Below are positions 22,581 through 32,050 of a DNA stretch of 64,000 nt, in pieces; position 1 is the stretch's first letter; every line of letters begins with the position of its first letter. A program made the translations under genes and the position numbers. Source of the stretch: Spiroplasma_E ixodetis_B. Lineage in GTDB: Bacteria; Bacillota_I; Bacilli_A; Mycoplasmatales; VBWQ01. The notes under the pieces are model-generated. The model searched no databases and was not told the DNA's origin. It was given only the letters and a program-made list of their open reading frames with translations. The stretch spans positions 1,240,001 through 1,304,000 of the forward strand of contig NZ_AP028955.1 of the NCBI RefSeq assembly GCF_040369795.1, given 5' to 3'.

Positions 22581-23587
22581 GCTAACTAAAGTAATGTTTA
22601 CTCATATCTTGAAAAACAAAATCAATCGCTTTTTTAATATTTGGTCAATAATTTGGTAATATTTTTCTTATATTATGTTTTATAGCGAATCAAAAATGTT
22701 CAATTAGATTTAAATTAGGAGAATATGGCGGAAGAAATAATAGTTTGCATCCAGCATTTTCAATTAATTGTTGTGTTAATTTAGATTTATGAAACGTTGC
22801 ATTATCTAAAACTATAATTTGTCCATGCTTTAATACTGGAATGATTATATTTTTTACATATGATTCAAAAATTTTACTGTTGCAATGTCCTTCAAATGCT
22901 CATAGGGCTTTTAATTTAACTTTATTTAGTGAACGAATTATACTCATTCTTTTTATTTTATATGCGGGTTTATTATCAAATAATCTTTTACCTTTTTCAG
23001 ATCAACCATATTTATAAAATTCATTATCATCAATTCCAGATTCATCAATATATACTAAATCTTCATTCATTATTTTAGCTATTTCTTTTAAAAAATATTC
23101 TTGTTTATTTTTATCTCTTTGTTCATATAGAAAATTTTTTTTATATGTATAATTTAGTTTTTTGAAATAGTTATAAACTGTTTCTTTGGTCATATCACCA
23201 AATTTTTCAATTACTTTTTGAACTGTAACATCTTTATTTTGCGCTAAATAATTTTTTAATTCATCTAAATCCTTTATTTTGTGGCTATGTCTTTTTTGAT
23301 AATTCAAAATTGGTTTTATATGCCCAGTTTCTTTTTTTATTTTTCTTCATAAGAAAAAAGTCTTTCTAGTAATATTGAACACTTTACAAATTTCTTTAAT
23401 TTTTATGTTTTTACTTTCATATGCTTCTATTACTTTTCTTCGTAAGTATTCACTGTATGGTTTTGGCATAATTTAATCTTCGTAATATATTTTAAATATT
23501 GCTGAATTGTAATTTTAAATTCAAAAACTGTTTAAATTACATATTATTATTTTACATTATTTATGAGTAAACATTACTTTAGTTAGA
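22581..23587 (-). mobile_element. IS630 element, complete (1007 bp)
   Basis: The inverted ends GCTAACTAAAGTAATGTTTA and its inverse are nearly perfect (the right end reads GTTAGA). It is flanked by TATA and inserted in the C-terminal part of the IS1595-like transposase. Confidence 0.88.
22582..23469 (-). CDS. IS630 family transposase, intact
   Basis: 295 residues, ATG to TAG with no frameshift; the stop codon lies within the terminal repeat. The N-terminal helix-turn-helix (MPKPYSEYLRRKVIEAYE, KIKEICKVFNITRKT) is followed by a second one (DVTVQKVIEKFGDMTKETV). The DDE domain has VYIDESGIDDNEF (first Asp), IIVLDNATFHKS (second Asp) and NLIEHFWFAIKHN (Glu). The Pro normally present in NPIEHFW is Leu here, which may weaken activity. 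It is the only uninterrupted IS630 transposase in the window. Confidence 0.88.
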
Positions 23588-24507
23588 TATATATGCATTT
23601 TCTTTTGCATATAAATGAATATTGTGTTTAGAAACTTTTATGTGTGTTCGGAAAGTTCGTTGGATGTGTTTTCATGCAGATTCAATCTGGTTTGTGTTTA
23701 CACCTCTTGATGACACATAGCCAACTTCATGATTTACGATTTCATGTTTGTGATAGAAATTTTTGAAACTTCCATATCCCTTCCAATAATCCGTAAATAG
23801 ACAACACCCAGTAGAAATGTGTTTCAATGCAAATCATAAAAGGTTTTTCTCATCTGCTTTTTTCAATACTTTCACAATTAGTTTGTTGCTCGTTTTCTCA
23901 TAAACTCCAACAATCAAGGTTTTATTCAACAAGGTTCTTCCTTGTTGAATAAAACCTACATGTGAAAGATACATTTCATCCATCTGTGCTGTGCCATCAT
24001 CAATGAACCCTGCATCTTGATTCCAAATTCTAGTTCTGAGTTCATGACCCATTCTTCAAGCTGTTTTATATGTCACACCCAATTACCTTGCAACATCTGT
24101 TGATGGTATACCATGCTTTGTGTTTATTCATCTAAAGAGGAGATAAAACCAAGATGTCAAAGGTGTTTGTGACTTGTGAAAAATGGTGTCATGAAGAATA
24201 CTAAATGTTTGATGACATTTCAAACATCTTATTCTTCTCAAATCAGAAACATTCAAACTAGAAGAAGCACACCTGATACATTTCATTACTTTCAACTTCA
24301 CTATATATTTCAAACAATCGTTTTCATTTTGAAATATGCTATTGAAAAATTATTTCAATTCATTTTTTCCTCGACACTAGTACATGTGGGGATAATTTCC
24401 ATTTTAATTTACTATATTTTTATTTGAACAAATAGTTATAAAAAATATTCAAGAAAACAAAATAATAATCAGTTAATAATCAAAAATAATTAAGAAATAT
24501 AAAGTTA

Positions 24508-24528
24508 AAACTAAGAAGATTAGTTTTT
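24508..24528 (+). terminator. Terminator before the spiralin-like gene
   Basis: AAACTAA pairs with TTAGTTT around a 5-base loop, followed by TTTC. It probably ended the split membrane-protein gene. Confidence 0.55.
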
Positions 24529-24553
24529 TCGAGAGAATAATAGGTGAAAAAAT

Positions 24554-25252
24554 ATGAGAAAAATATTAAAAGTATTTAAAGCGATGTTTTTAACGAGCAT
24601 TATTTCTTTACCGCTTATTGCATGTGATAAGGTAAATGATGCAAATCAAAAATATGTTGATATTAGTAATATTAATATGGAAGTTACTAATGCTCCTGTT
24701 GAATTAAATAAAGATATTTATAATACAGCTTTAATTAAATTTAAAACTAAAGTAAAAACTGAAATTAGTAAATTAGTTCCAGAAGGAAAAAAGCAAGAAA
24801 ATGGTACTGATTATAAAATAACAATTCTTAATCATGATGATATGTATGCTAAAATTAATAAATTTGAATCACTTACTGTTAATGTATCTGCTTCAAATAA
24901 TAGTAATTTTTTAAAAGATAGTTTTAATGCTTGTGTAAAATTAGTACCAAAGGCTAAAGACATTAGTAATATTAATATTGATAAGCAAGAAGAAAAAATT
25001 AAAATTAATACCACTACTTTTGGTGAAACAATTGCTTTACGTTGTTTATCATTAATTGAAAGTAAAATTAACGCTATTGTTCCAATAGCAAAACAAGATA
25101 GTGACTATGTTGTTAATGTAGAAGGTCATATTTTATCAGAATCTATTAAAACATTTGATGATGTTCATATTAATGTTAATGCTGTTGAAGATGATTATCA
25201 TTTTTTATTACATGGTAGTTTTAGTTTTGTCTTAGCATTTGTTAAAGATTAA
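24554..25252 (+). CDS. Spiralin-like lipoprotein
   Basis: 232 residues. The N-terminus has a lysine-charged hydrophobic signal ending in the lipobox LPLIAC, so Cys24 should be diacylated and the protein held on the outer face of the membrane. The mature part contains two similar halves. Each starts with a DISNIN motif (about 36 and 137), then a helix (LIKFKTKVKTEISKLVP; LRCLSLIESKINAIVP), a DYKI/DYVV strand and a VNVSA/VNVNA strand. This matches the repeat plan of spiralin, the major Spiroplasma surface lipoprotein. Overall identity to classical spiralin looks low, so I call it a paralogue or distant member. It is rich in Asn, Lys and Ile. AGGTG precedes the ATG. Confidence 0.75.
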   Translation: MRKILKVFKAMFLTSIISLPLIACDKVNDANQKYVDISNINMEVTNAPVELNKDIYNTALIKFKTKVKTEISKLVPEGKKQENGTDYKITILNHDDMYAKINKFESLTVNVSASNNSNFLKDSFNACVKLVPKAKDISNINIDKQEEKIKINTTTFGETIALRCLSLIESKINAIVPIAKQDSDYVVNVEGHILSESIKTFDDVHINVNAVEDDYHFLLHGSFSFVLAFVKD

Positions 25253-25334
25253 TTTATATTATTTTGGGTAATAAAAAAGATAACTTAATTTTCATTATTA
25301 TCATAAAAATAAAGTAGTATAGTATGGGGTAAGC

Positions 25335-25924
25335 ATGTCAGAAGTAGAAAAGTTATTAACAATTAATTATGAAAATGTTTGTAATTTTTTAAAAAAAAAT
25401 ATGGATGTATTTCAAAAAATTATTTTTCAGATGCAACAATGTCTAAGAAATCACAAGGAATAACAAGGGGAAAAGAAGGCTTATATATTAATCATATTGA
25501 TGAAGATAAAGCAATTTTGTTATCTACTCCCAAATGAGCTCAAAAGTCACCATTTGCCTATCAATATGCTGATCGATTAGTTTATTGTAATTTATTAGAA
25601 CATTTGTTTTTACATATTAAAATTTTTGAATATCCTCATCCAAATAAACATAATTTTATGTAAGTTGGTGTTGGTGTAATTTATGCTTTTATTGTTCGTG
25701 AATTAAATGATATTTATAGTGGTATTCAATATAAAAAACCATGAAAAAAGAAAGTTACTGAAGTTGTTTTACCATTAAAAGAAGATTATTTTAAATGTAT
25801 TAAAAAATTAGTAGAACTTGGGTTTTCTTATCCTTTGTTTACTTCTTTTAATCATCAATTTGGTACACGAAATAATAGAAATAATAATAAGTTATATGAA
25901 GAAATGAAAAAAAATGGGTGTTAA
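25335..25924 (+). pseudogene. HNH-like hypothetical protein gene, broken
   Basis: A start after GGGG reads MSEVEKLLTINYENV. An indel in an A9 run near 25391-25399 shifts the frame. The rest reads EGLYINHIDEDKAILLS, ADRLVYCNLLEHLFLHI and VIYAFIVRELNDIYSG, with a TAA at 25661. I recall similar proteins of unknown role in lactobacilli and mollicutes. HIDED and CNLLEHLFLHI resemble the His-rich core of HNH nucleases, though the first core His is Asn here. The nuclease assignment is tentative. Confidence 0.6.
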
Positions 25925-25960
25925 ACAGTAACTTTTTTTTATTGTTATTTAATCATAAAT

Positions 25961-25998
25961 AATAAATGTTAGTAAATTACCAACATTTATTTTTATTA
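25961..25998 (+). terminator. Terminator after the HNH-like pseudogene
   Basis: A 10-bp perfect stem (AATAAATGTT with AACATTTATT) and an 11-base loop are followed by TTTATT. Confidence 0.6.
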
Positions 25999-25999
25999 A

Positions 26000-26187
26000 A
26001 GACATATTCCGTAAATAAATTTTTTAAAAGTCAATTAATAATTTAAAATTTATTTTATAATTTCTTTATTAATAAATTAATAAGGTGTTAATAAAAATTA
26101 ATTTTGAAAATTTAAAAAAATTAAAAAATGATCAATTTTATAGATATTTTGGTATAAAACGTTTTCATTTTGATGAAATGTTAACAA
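26000..26187 (+). mobile_element. IS5 5' fragment
   Basis: It holds the terminus AGACATATTCCGTAAATAAA and the first ~30 codons of ORF A, including ..FHFDEMLT. It is cut at the junction with an IS3 left end. Confidence 0.8.
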
Positions 26188-26962
26188 TGGATGGGTTACA
26201 CTTTATTGGACACTAATTACGTAGACAAGTGAACAAATTAGTTAAAAGAAAGGAATTATAATTATGGCCAATATTAACTCATATTCAGATGAATTTAAAA
26301 AACAAATAGTAGTTTTATATCAAAGTGGTAAGTCAGTGTCTTGTCTTGCTAAAGAGTACACTGTTACAAGAGCAGCTACTTATAATTGAATTAAGCAATT
26401 TACTAATTCAGGCATTTTTAAAACCAAAGATAACCGTTCTGTTGAAGAAAATGAATTAATTAAATTAAGAAAAGAATTAAAACAATTAAGAATGGAAAAT
26501 GATATTTTAAAGCAAGCAGCACTAATAATAGGCAGAAAATAGAAATTATTACTAAAAATAAAGTTAAATATAAAATTCGTACAATGTGTCGTTTTTTAAA
26601 AATATCTAAATCAACATATTATTTTAATTTCAAGAAAAAAGAAGATAAAATTCAAAATAATATGTATGATGAAGCTGTTATTAGTGCTTTTAAAGAAAAT
26701 AAAGAAGCTTATAGGAAAAAGAAGATTAAAAGTTGTTCTAAAAGAAAAGAAAATTAATTTATCAAGACGAAAAATTAAAAAAATTATGAATAAACATAAT
26801 TTAATATCAAAATACACTAAATTATCATACAAAAATTATCATAATAAAGTCAATGATAGTCAAATTACTAATCTTGTTAATAGAGACTTTAATAATAGGC
26901 TTAAAAATTAAGTTATTGTTAGTGATTTAACTTATGTTCAAGTTAATGGTAAATGAAAATAT
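26188..26962 (+). mobile_element. IS3 family element (IS150-like), 3'-truncated, copy 1
   Basis: The left end is TGGATGGGTTACACTTTATT. orfA is followed by an overlapping orfB in the -1 frame (KIEIITKNKVKYKIRTMCRF..). orfB is frameshifted after KENKEAY and ends abruptly after QVNGKW, before its DDE core is complete, where an IS5 terminus begins. Confidence 0.8.
26264..26542 (+). CDS. IS3 family transposase OrfA
   Basis: 92 residues. It has a helix-turn-helix (SVSCLAKEYTVTRAATYNWI, about 24-43) and then a leucine-zipper-like helix (ENELIKLRKELKQLRMEND) used for OrfA/OrfAB dimers. It is preceded by AAAGGA. The frame is intact, but its partner orfB is truncated, so the element cannot move itself. 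Confidence 0.8.
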
Positions 26963-27079
26963 AGACATATTCCGTAAATAAATTTTTTAAAAGTCAATTA
27001 ATAATTTAAAAAAATTAAAAAATGAACAATTTTATAGATATTTTGGTATAAAACGTTTTCATTTTGATGAAATGTTAAC
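26963..27079 (+). mobile_element. Second IS5 5' fragment, internally deleted
   Basis: It has the same IS5 terminus and the same junction with the IS3 left end as 26000-26187. About 70 bases around the ORF A start are missing between two AATTTAAAA-like repeats. Confidence 0.75.
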
Positions 27080-27832
27080 TGGATGGGTGACACTTTATTG
27101 GATACTAATTACGTAGACAAGTGAACAAATTAGTTAAAAGAAAGGAATTATAATTACGGCCAATATTAACCCATATTCAGATGAATTAAAAAAACAAATA
27201 GCAGCTTTATATCAAAGTGGTAAGTCAGTGTCTTGTCTTGCTAAAGAGTACAATGTTACAAGAGCAGCTACTTATAATTGAATTAAGCAATTTACTAATT
27301 CAGGCAGTTTCAAAACCAAAGATAACCGTTCTGTTGAAGAAAATGAATTAATTAAATTAAGAATGGAAAATGATATTTTAAAGCAAGCGACACTAATAAT
27401 ATGCATAAAATAGAAATTATTACTAAAAATAAAGTTAAATATAAAATTCGTACAATGTGTCGTTTTTTAAAAATCTCTAAATCAACATATTATTTTAATT
27501 TCAAGAAAAAAGAAGATAAAATTCAAAATAATATGTATGATGAAGCTGTTATTAGTGCTTTTAAAGAAAATAAAGAAGCTTATGGAACAAGAAGATTAAA
27601 AGTTGTTCTAAAAGAAAAGAAAATTAATTTATCAAGACGAAAAATTAAAAAAATTATGAATAAACATAATTTAATATCAAAATACACTAAATTATCATAC
27701 AAAAATTATCATAATAAAGTCAATGATAGTCAAATTACTAATCTTGTTAATAGATACTTTAATAATAGGCTTAAAAATGAAGTTATTGTTAATGATTTAA
27801 CTTATGTTCAAGTTAATGGTAAATGAAACTTA
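27080..27832 (+). mobile_element. IS3 family element, 3'-truncated, copy 2
   Basis: It is nearly identical to copy 1 and truncated at the same QVNGKW position. The orfA ATG is ACG, and a short deletion removes part of the zipper (KLRMEND). orfB (from 27401) is open for 141 codons, with KTYYFNFKKKE-type and EAYGTRRLK motifs, then runs into the next IS5 terminus. Confidence 0.8.
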
Positions 27833-28957
27833 AGACATATTCCGTAAATAAATTTTTTAAAAGTCAATTAATAATTTAAAATTTATTTTATAATTTCTTT
27901 ATTAATAAATTAATAAGGTGTTGATAAAAATGAATTTTGAAAATTTAAAAAAATTAAAAAATGAACAATTTTATAGATATTTTGGTATAAAGCGTTTTCA
28001 TTTTGATGAAATGTTAACAAAATTAATTGAAATAGAAAATTTAAAAAAAACTAAAGGTAGAAAATATAAACTTTCAGTTGAAGAAAGATTGATGATGAAT
28101 TTAGTATACTGAAAAGAATATTATACTTTTTTCCAAATGAGTATTAAATATAAAATGAGTGCATCAAGTTGTTTTCGAAATATTACTTGAGTAGAAAATA
28201 AACTTAGCGATGACAAAGATTATCAGTTTTTAAAAACAAAATATAAATCAAAAATTGAGAAAAAACAAGAAGATTTAAATGAATTTCAATTTTATTTAAT
28301 TGATTCAACTGAAATTGAAATTGAAAGACCAACTAAAAAAAACTACAGTTAGAATTTTTCGGTAATGTTTAGTAATCTGTGTAACTTAGTGATTTTACAA
28401 CTAAAATTTATTTAAAAAACACAGTTTTTAGGAAAGCCCCTATTTTCTGGTAAAAGTTGAATGTTTTCTATAAAATTTCAAATTATATATGACTTTTTTA
28501 ATAAAAAAATTGTTGATATTTTCGCTGATAATGGAAAAGTACATGATTTTCAAATATTAAAAAAATCAAATCTTGAATTTTCAGAAAAAACAATAATTAT
28601 TGGTGATTTGGGATATCAAGGAATACAAAATATTTATAAAAATACTATATTACCAATTAAAAAAACTAAAAATAAAAAATTAACTAAACAAGAAAAAATC
28701 TACAATAAAATTATTTCAAAAATTAGAATTAAAGTTGAACATGTTTTTGCTTGATTAAAAAGATTCGAAATTTTAATAAATAAATGTAGAAAAAGTATAT
28801 TTAGACTTATGTACTTAAGATTTAACTTACTTTGTGAAATTTTTAATAAAACAAAACCATTAAAATAAAAAAATATTAACTTCTATAATTATTAACACTA
28901 AAAAATTTATAAATATTATTATTGACAATTGATTAAATTTATTTAAGGAATATGTCT
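27833..28957 (+). mobile_element. IS5 family element, copy F, with a MITE inside
   Basis: Both termini are present (right end AAGGAATATGTCT, one base changed). ORF A (from 27918) is open to the A8C run. The ~80-bp MITE sits between ORF A and ORF B. About 110 bp of the 3' noncoding part is deleted between AATATTAA repeats. ORF B (28461-28754 and on) is open. Confidence 0.82.
28361..28440. mobile_element. ~80-bp MITE with IS256-like ends (copy 2)
   Basis: It lies in the opposite orientation to copy 1, starting GGTAATGTTTAGTAATCTGT and ending TTTTTAGGAAAGCCCC. Flanks AATTTTTC and TATTTTCT derive from one target (TATTTTTC) with small changes. Confidence 0.75.
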
Positions 28958-28965
28958 TAAGTTTA

Positions 28966-29369
28966 TTAAAAAGTTAATTGACAATGATTTTGATTAATTA
29001 TTGGTAATTGTTCACTATTAATACTTGTTATATCGTTATTTCTTAATAATGGAGTTCTTTCAGATATTTGTTGTTCGTTATTACTTTCAACATTAATATC
29101 AGAAATATTTGTCGGAAAACATTTATCATAAATATTGAAATGGAAGTGCCAATTCCATACCCTAGTTTAGAGCCTAAAAATGCTCCAATAAAAGTTGAAC
29201 CTGCTATAGTAACCATTATTCCAAAGAGTGCCATTCCTGCTTCTGGATCATGGAAAAATTCCTTATTTTTTGAAATTAAATCATAATAAAAATAACTTAT
29301 ACCACCTAATGCTGTACTACCACCTAATATTCCACCTGTATATGTAAATTATTTTTTAATTTTTTTCAT
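28966..29369 (-). pseudogene. Gly-rich membrane protein gene, broken
   Basis: The start has a good AAAGGAG site. After MKKIKK there is a TAA. The frame then continues FTYTGGILGGSTALGGISYFYYD, MALFGIMVTIAGSTFIGAFL and GSKLGYGIGTSISI, which are two Gly-rich membrane segments. A frameshift follows, then a polar tail containing ISERTPLLRNN. Gly-rich hairpin membrane segments of this kind are common in small Spiroplasma proteins of unknown role. Its leader is nearly identical to that of the J-domain/ankyrin gene. Confidence 0.65.
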
Positions 29370-29371
29370 TT

Positions 29372-29424
29372 TTTCTCCTTTCAAAATAAAAAAACTATTT
29401 ATTTTAAAATTAAAATAATAGTTT
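29372..29424 (-). promoter_or_regulatory. Leader hairpin and Shine-Dalgarno shared with the gene at 3107
   Basis: AAACTATT..AATAGTTT arms plus an inner ATTTTA/TAAAAT pair form a hairpin. On the minus strand it is followed by a T7 run, ATTTTGAAAGGAGAAAA and the ATG. The run from the T tract to the Shine-Dalgarno matches 3075-3098 apart from one T. Confidence 0.55.
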
Positions 29425-29803
29425 AAAAACTTGTATGAAGTTTTATATTTTAATTTTAACATAAGATTTTTTTTGATAAAAATAAGACAAAAATTACTAT
29501 TAATAGTTTATTTAAAATATATAATTTTCTATATCAATAAAAGAAATTTATTAAATTTATATTTTAGATTATATTTTTTAAAATAAAAACAAAGTTATTA
29601 AAATAAAATTTATAAATTATATTTTTATTTAATTAATTTTGAACTATAAGAATGTTATTGCCAATTAAAAAAATAATTTTTGAATAAATCTTTTATCTTT
29701 TTTCGTTATTTTTATTGTTATTTTATTGATTTATAAATTAAAAGGCGTAAAATCTCATATTAGTATATATTTTAAATTATTGAAAATATACGCATTAAAG
29801 ATA
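29425..29803. other. Gene-free interval upstream of upp
   Basis: It is very A+T-rich with no open frame of note. TTGATT (29726) and TAAAAT (29748) with 16-base spacing could be the upp promoter. Nothing else stands out. Confidence 0.4.
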
Positions 29804-29817
29804 AAGGAGTGTTTTTA

Positions 29818-30462
29818 GTGGAAAGTAGTAAAAATCTGTTTATTGTTAATCATCCTTTAATACAAGATAAATTAACAAGAATTAGAAATCACTTAACCCA
29901 AAAAAAAGATTTCAAAGAGAATTTAAGCGAAATTGCAACGTTAATGGCTTATGAAGTATTTAAAGATATTCCTCTTGATGAAATTGAAGTTGAAACACCC
30001 ATTACTAAAGTTATTGGTAAAACATTAACCAAGACAATCATTCTTTCTCCGATTTTAAGAGCAGGATTAGGGATGACAAATGGATTTGAGTATGTAGTAC
30101 CTAATGCAATTATTAGTCATGTTGGTCTTTATCGTGATGAAGAAACTTTAAAACCACAAAAATATTTTTTTAAATATCCCAAAAATATTAAAAATATAAG
30201 TGATGCATTAGTATTTATCTTAGATCCAATGCTTGCTACTGGTGGTACTGCTGATGCCGCTATTAAAGAATTAAAAAAAGTAGGTTTTAAAAACATTACT
30301 TTAGTTTCCATTGTAGGAGCGCCAGTAGCTATTAAGAAAATTAATCATAATCATCCTGATGTTAAGATTTTTTTAGCAGCGTTGGATAAAAAATTAAATG
30401 ATGATGGTTATATTGTACCTGGATTGGGTGATGCTGGTGATCGAATTTTTGGAACTAAATAA
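29818..30462 (+). CDS. upp: Uracil phosphoribosyltransferase
   Basis: 214 residues. It converts uracil and PRPP to UMP in pyrimidine salvage. The PRPP loop is LDPMLATGGTADAA (about 133-147). ILRAGLGM (about 79) and the C-terminal uracil-binding PGLGDAGDRIFGT are present. GTG is chosen as start because AAGGAG lies 8 bases upstream; the frame extends three codons earlier but would overlap that site. It stands immediately before the ATP synthase operon, as in some other mollicutes and Firmicutes, and uses PRPP made by prs in this window. Confidence 0.95.
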   Translation: MESSKNLFIVNHPLIQDKLTRIRNHLTQKKDFKENLSEIATLMAYEVFKDIPLDEIEVETPITKVIGKTLTKTIILSPILRAGLGMTNGFEYVVPNAIISHVGLYRDEETLKPQKYFFKYPKNIKNISDALVFILDPMLATGGTADAAIKELKKVGFKNITLVSIVGAPVAIKKINHNHPDVKIFLAALDKKLNDDGYIVPGLGDAGDRIFGTK

Positions 30463-30470
30463 ATATTTTA

Positions 30471-30872
30471 ATGGAAAAAATTAGAAATAACCTTTTTTTT
30501 TCAATACTTTTTACAATGTTATGCTATTGATTATTAATTAATGTAGGATTAATTATAACTGTTATAATTAATACAAACCATTGGTTATTAATTGCTGGAT
30601 TTAATATTGGTTTTGTAGGAAGTATGATTGGGTTATGCTTTTTATATTTATCGTCAAAATGATTAACCAGCGGAATACATTTAAAACAAACCTTAGCATA
30701 TTTTGGATTCTTATTAAGAATGTTAATTTATGGTTCAATTATAGTTTTGAATATTTTCTTTAATTTTGCTAATATTTTTACTATAATTGCCGGAATGTCA
30801 ATATTAATGGTTGCTACTATTACTGCAACATTATGTGTATATCAAAAAAATAACTTAAAAGAAGGAATTTAA
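30471..30872 (+). CDS. atpI: AtpI-like membrane protein of the ATP synthase operon
   Basis: 133 residues with four hydrophobic segments (about 8-32, 38-60, 75-105 and 108-125). Position directly before atpB and topology fit AtpI, the assembly and Mg2+-related accessory protein of F1Fo operons. Sequence conservation in this family is weak, so the symbol rests on context. It starts 8 bases after upp with no clear Shine-Dalgarno, and its stop is adjacent to the atpB ATG, so translation is probably coupled. Confidence 0.7.
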
Positions 30873-31679
30873 ATGGAAACTTTAGCTGGATTGGAAAGTT
30901 GGAACTATTTACAAATTATGCCACAATTGGTAACAATTTTGATAACAACAGTCTTTATCAGTGTTATTAGTTATATTTATTATTATAAAGTAAAACGAAT
31001 GAAGCCTGATGAAGATCCAAGAGGTATTGTTTTAGTTGTTGAATTAATAATTAAATCAGTTGAGAGAATTGTTGTTGATGTTCTTGGTGTAAAGTATAAA
31101 AACCTGACAGTTTATTTGTTATATGTAATGGGTTATATTTTAATTGGTAATTGATTATCGATTATTGGTTTTGAACCGCAGTCATCAATGTATACGGTTA
31201 CTTTATCAATGGCATTAGTTACTTTTATTGGAATATATTATATTGCTATTAAATTTCAGAAACTTTTATTTTTTAAAAAATTTATTATTAACCCTCTAGA
31301 ATTAATTACTCAATTTGCGCCTTTGATTTCTTTATCTTTTCGTTTATTTGGTAATATTTTAGGCGGAAGTATTATTTTGGCAATGCTTTATGGGGTAACT
31401 GCTAATATTTGAAGTAATATCCCAATTATTGGTCAGATGAATTTATTAATTGGTGTAATTGGACCATTTTTACATATTTATTTTGATTTATTTGCCGGAA
31501 GTATCCAAGCCTTAATTTTTGGGACCTTAACTCTTGTTTATTGGAAGTTACAAATGGAAGAAGTAAGTTCTCATAAGGGAGAACTTACTATTAAATTACC
31601 AAAAAAACTTCGTAAACAACAAGCAATAAATCATGAAGAAGAAATTTATACCGAACGTTCAATTATGGAAAAAAAATAA
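30873..31679 (+). CDS. atpB: ATP synthase Fo subunit a
   Basis: 268 residues. It is a multi-pass membrane subunit forming the proton half-channels. The diagnostic segment PLELITQFAPLISLSFRLFGNILGG (about 141-165) carries the essential Arg in SFRLFGN. The last hydrophobic stretch (IYFDLFAGSIQALIFGTLTL) is also typical. A charged C-terminal tail of about 35 residues follows. In mollicutes the enzyme mostly hydrolyses ATP to maintain the proton gradient. Confidence 0.95.
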
Positions 31680-31705
31680 AACATAAAAAGGAGAATTTAT
31701 TTATT

Positions 31706-31999
31706 ATGGAATTATTAACAACAGTAATGACACATGTCTTTCATTTTTTTAATCATTTAGCAGCTGATCCTAATGGATTGATGAATTTAAAGTTTGTTGG
31801 AGCCGGAATTTCAACTATTTCTTGTGCAGGAAGTGGAATTGGTCAAGGTTTTGCTGCTGGTAAAGCTGTTGAAGCGGTTGCTCGTAATCCTGAAGTAGAA
31901 TCTAAAATTAGAACACAATTTGTTATTGGTGCAGCTATTGCCGAGTCAGGTGCTATTTATGGATTGGTTGTTTCTGTAATTTTAATATTTGTAGCATAA
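31706..31999 (+). CDS. atpE: ATP synthase Fo subunit c
   Basis: 97 residues, slightly long for a c subunit because of an N-terminal extension. Helix 1 has the Gly-rich GAGISTISCAGSGIGQGFAAGKA. The polar loop is RNPEVESKIR. Helix 2 carries the proton-binding Glu in AAIAESGAIYG (about residue 79). AAAGGAG precedes the ATG. An IS1595-like element begins 14 bases after its stop. Confidence 0.96.
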   Translation: MELLTTVMTHVFHFFNHLAADPNGLMNLKFVGAGISTISCAGSGIGQGFAAGKAVEAVARNPEVESKIRTQFVIGAAIAESGAIYGLVVSVILIFVA

Positions 32000-32050
32000 G
32001 GTATTAAAAAATAGGAAATTATCCCCACATGTACTAGTGTGGAGGAAAAA

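Larger units (their letters stand above)
22439..24400 (-). mobile_element. IS1595-like element with palindromic tail, containing an IS630
   Basis: The tail comes first on this strand (22439-22499), then the spacer TATCTA and the core (22506-24400). An 8-bp duplication ATTTTAAT flanks tail plus core (22431-22438 and 24401-24408). The minus-strand transposase (KYIVKLKVMKCIRCASSSLN.., MDEMYLSHVGFIQQG) is interrupted by an IS630 in its C-terminal part. It also has a TAA in ELGV*-type context near 24083. Confidence 0.85.
22277..24493 (+). pseudogene. Small membrane protein gene split by an IS1595-like element
   Basis: The ATG begins MSKKTLNLILESLFNLLAFF. A frameshift at the T-run near 22336 is followed by a hydrophobic frame (ITLGIIFSFSSF.. 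LLYFGLVSVLIGYINI). After the IS and one 8-bp duplication are removed, it joins exactly to IYYIFIWTNSYKK and a basic tail ending at TAA. The restored product would be about 80-90 residues with two or three membrane segments. No function is recognised. Confidence 0.65.
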
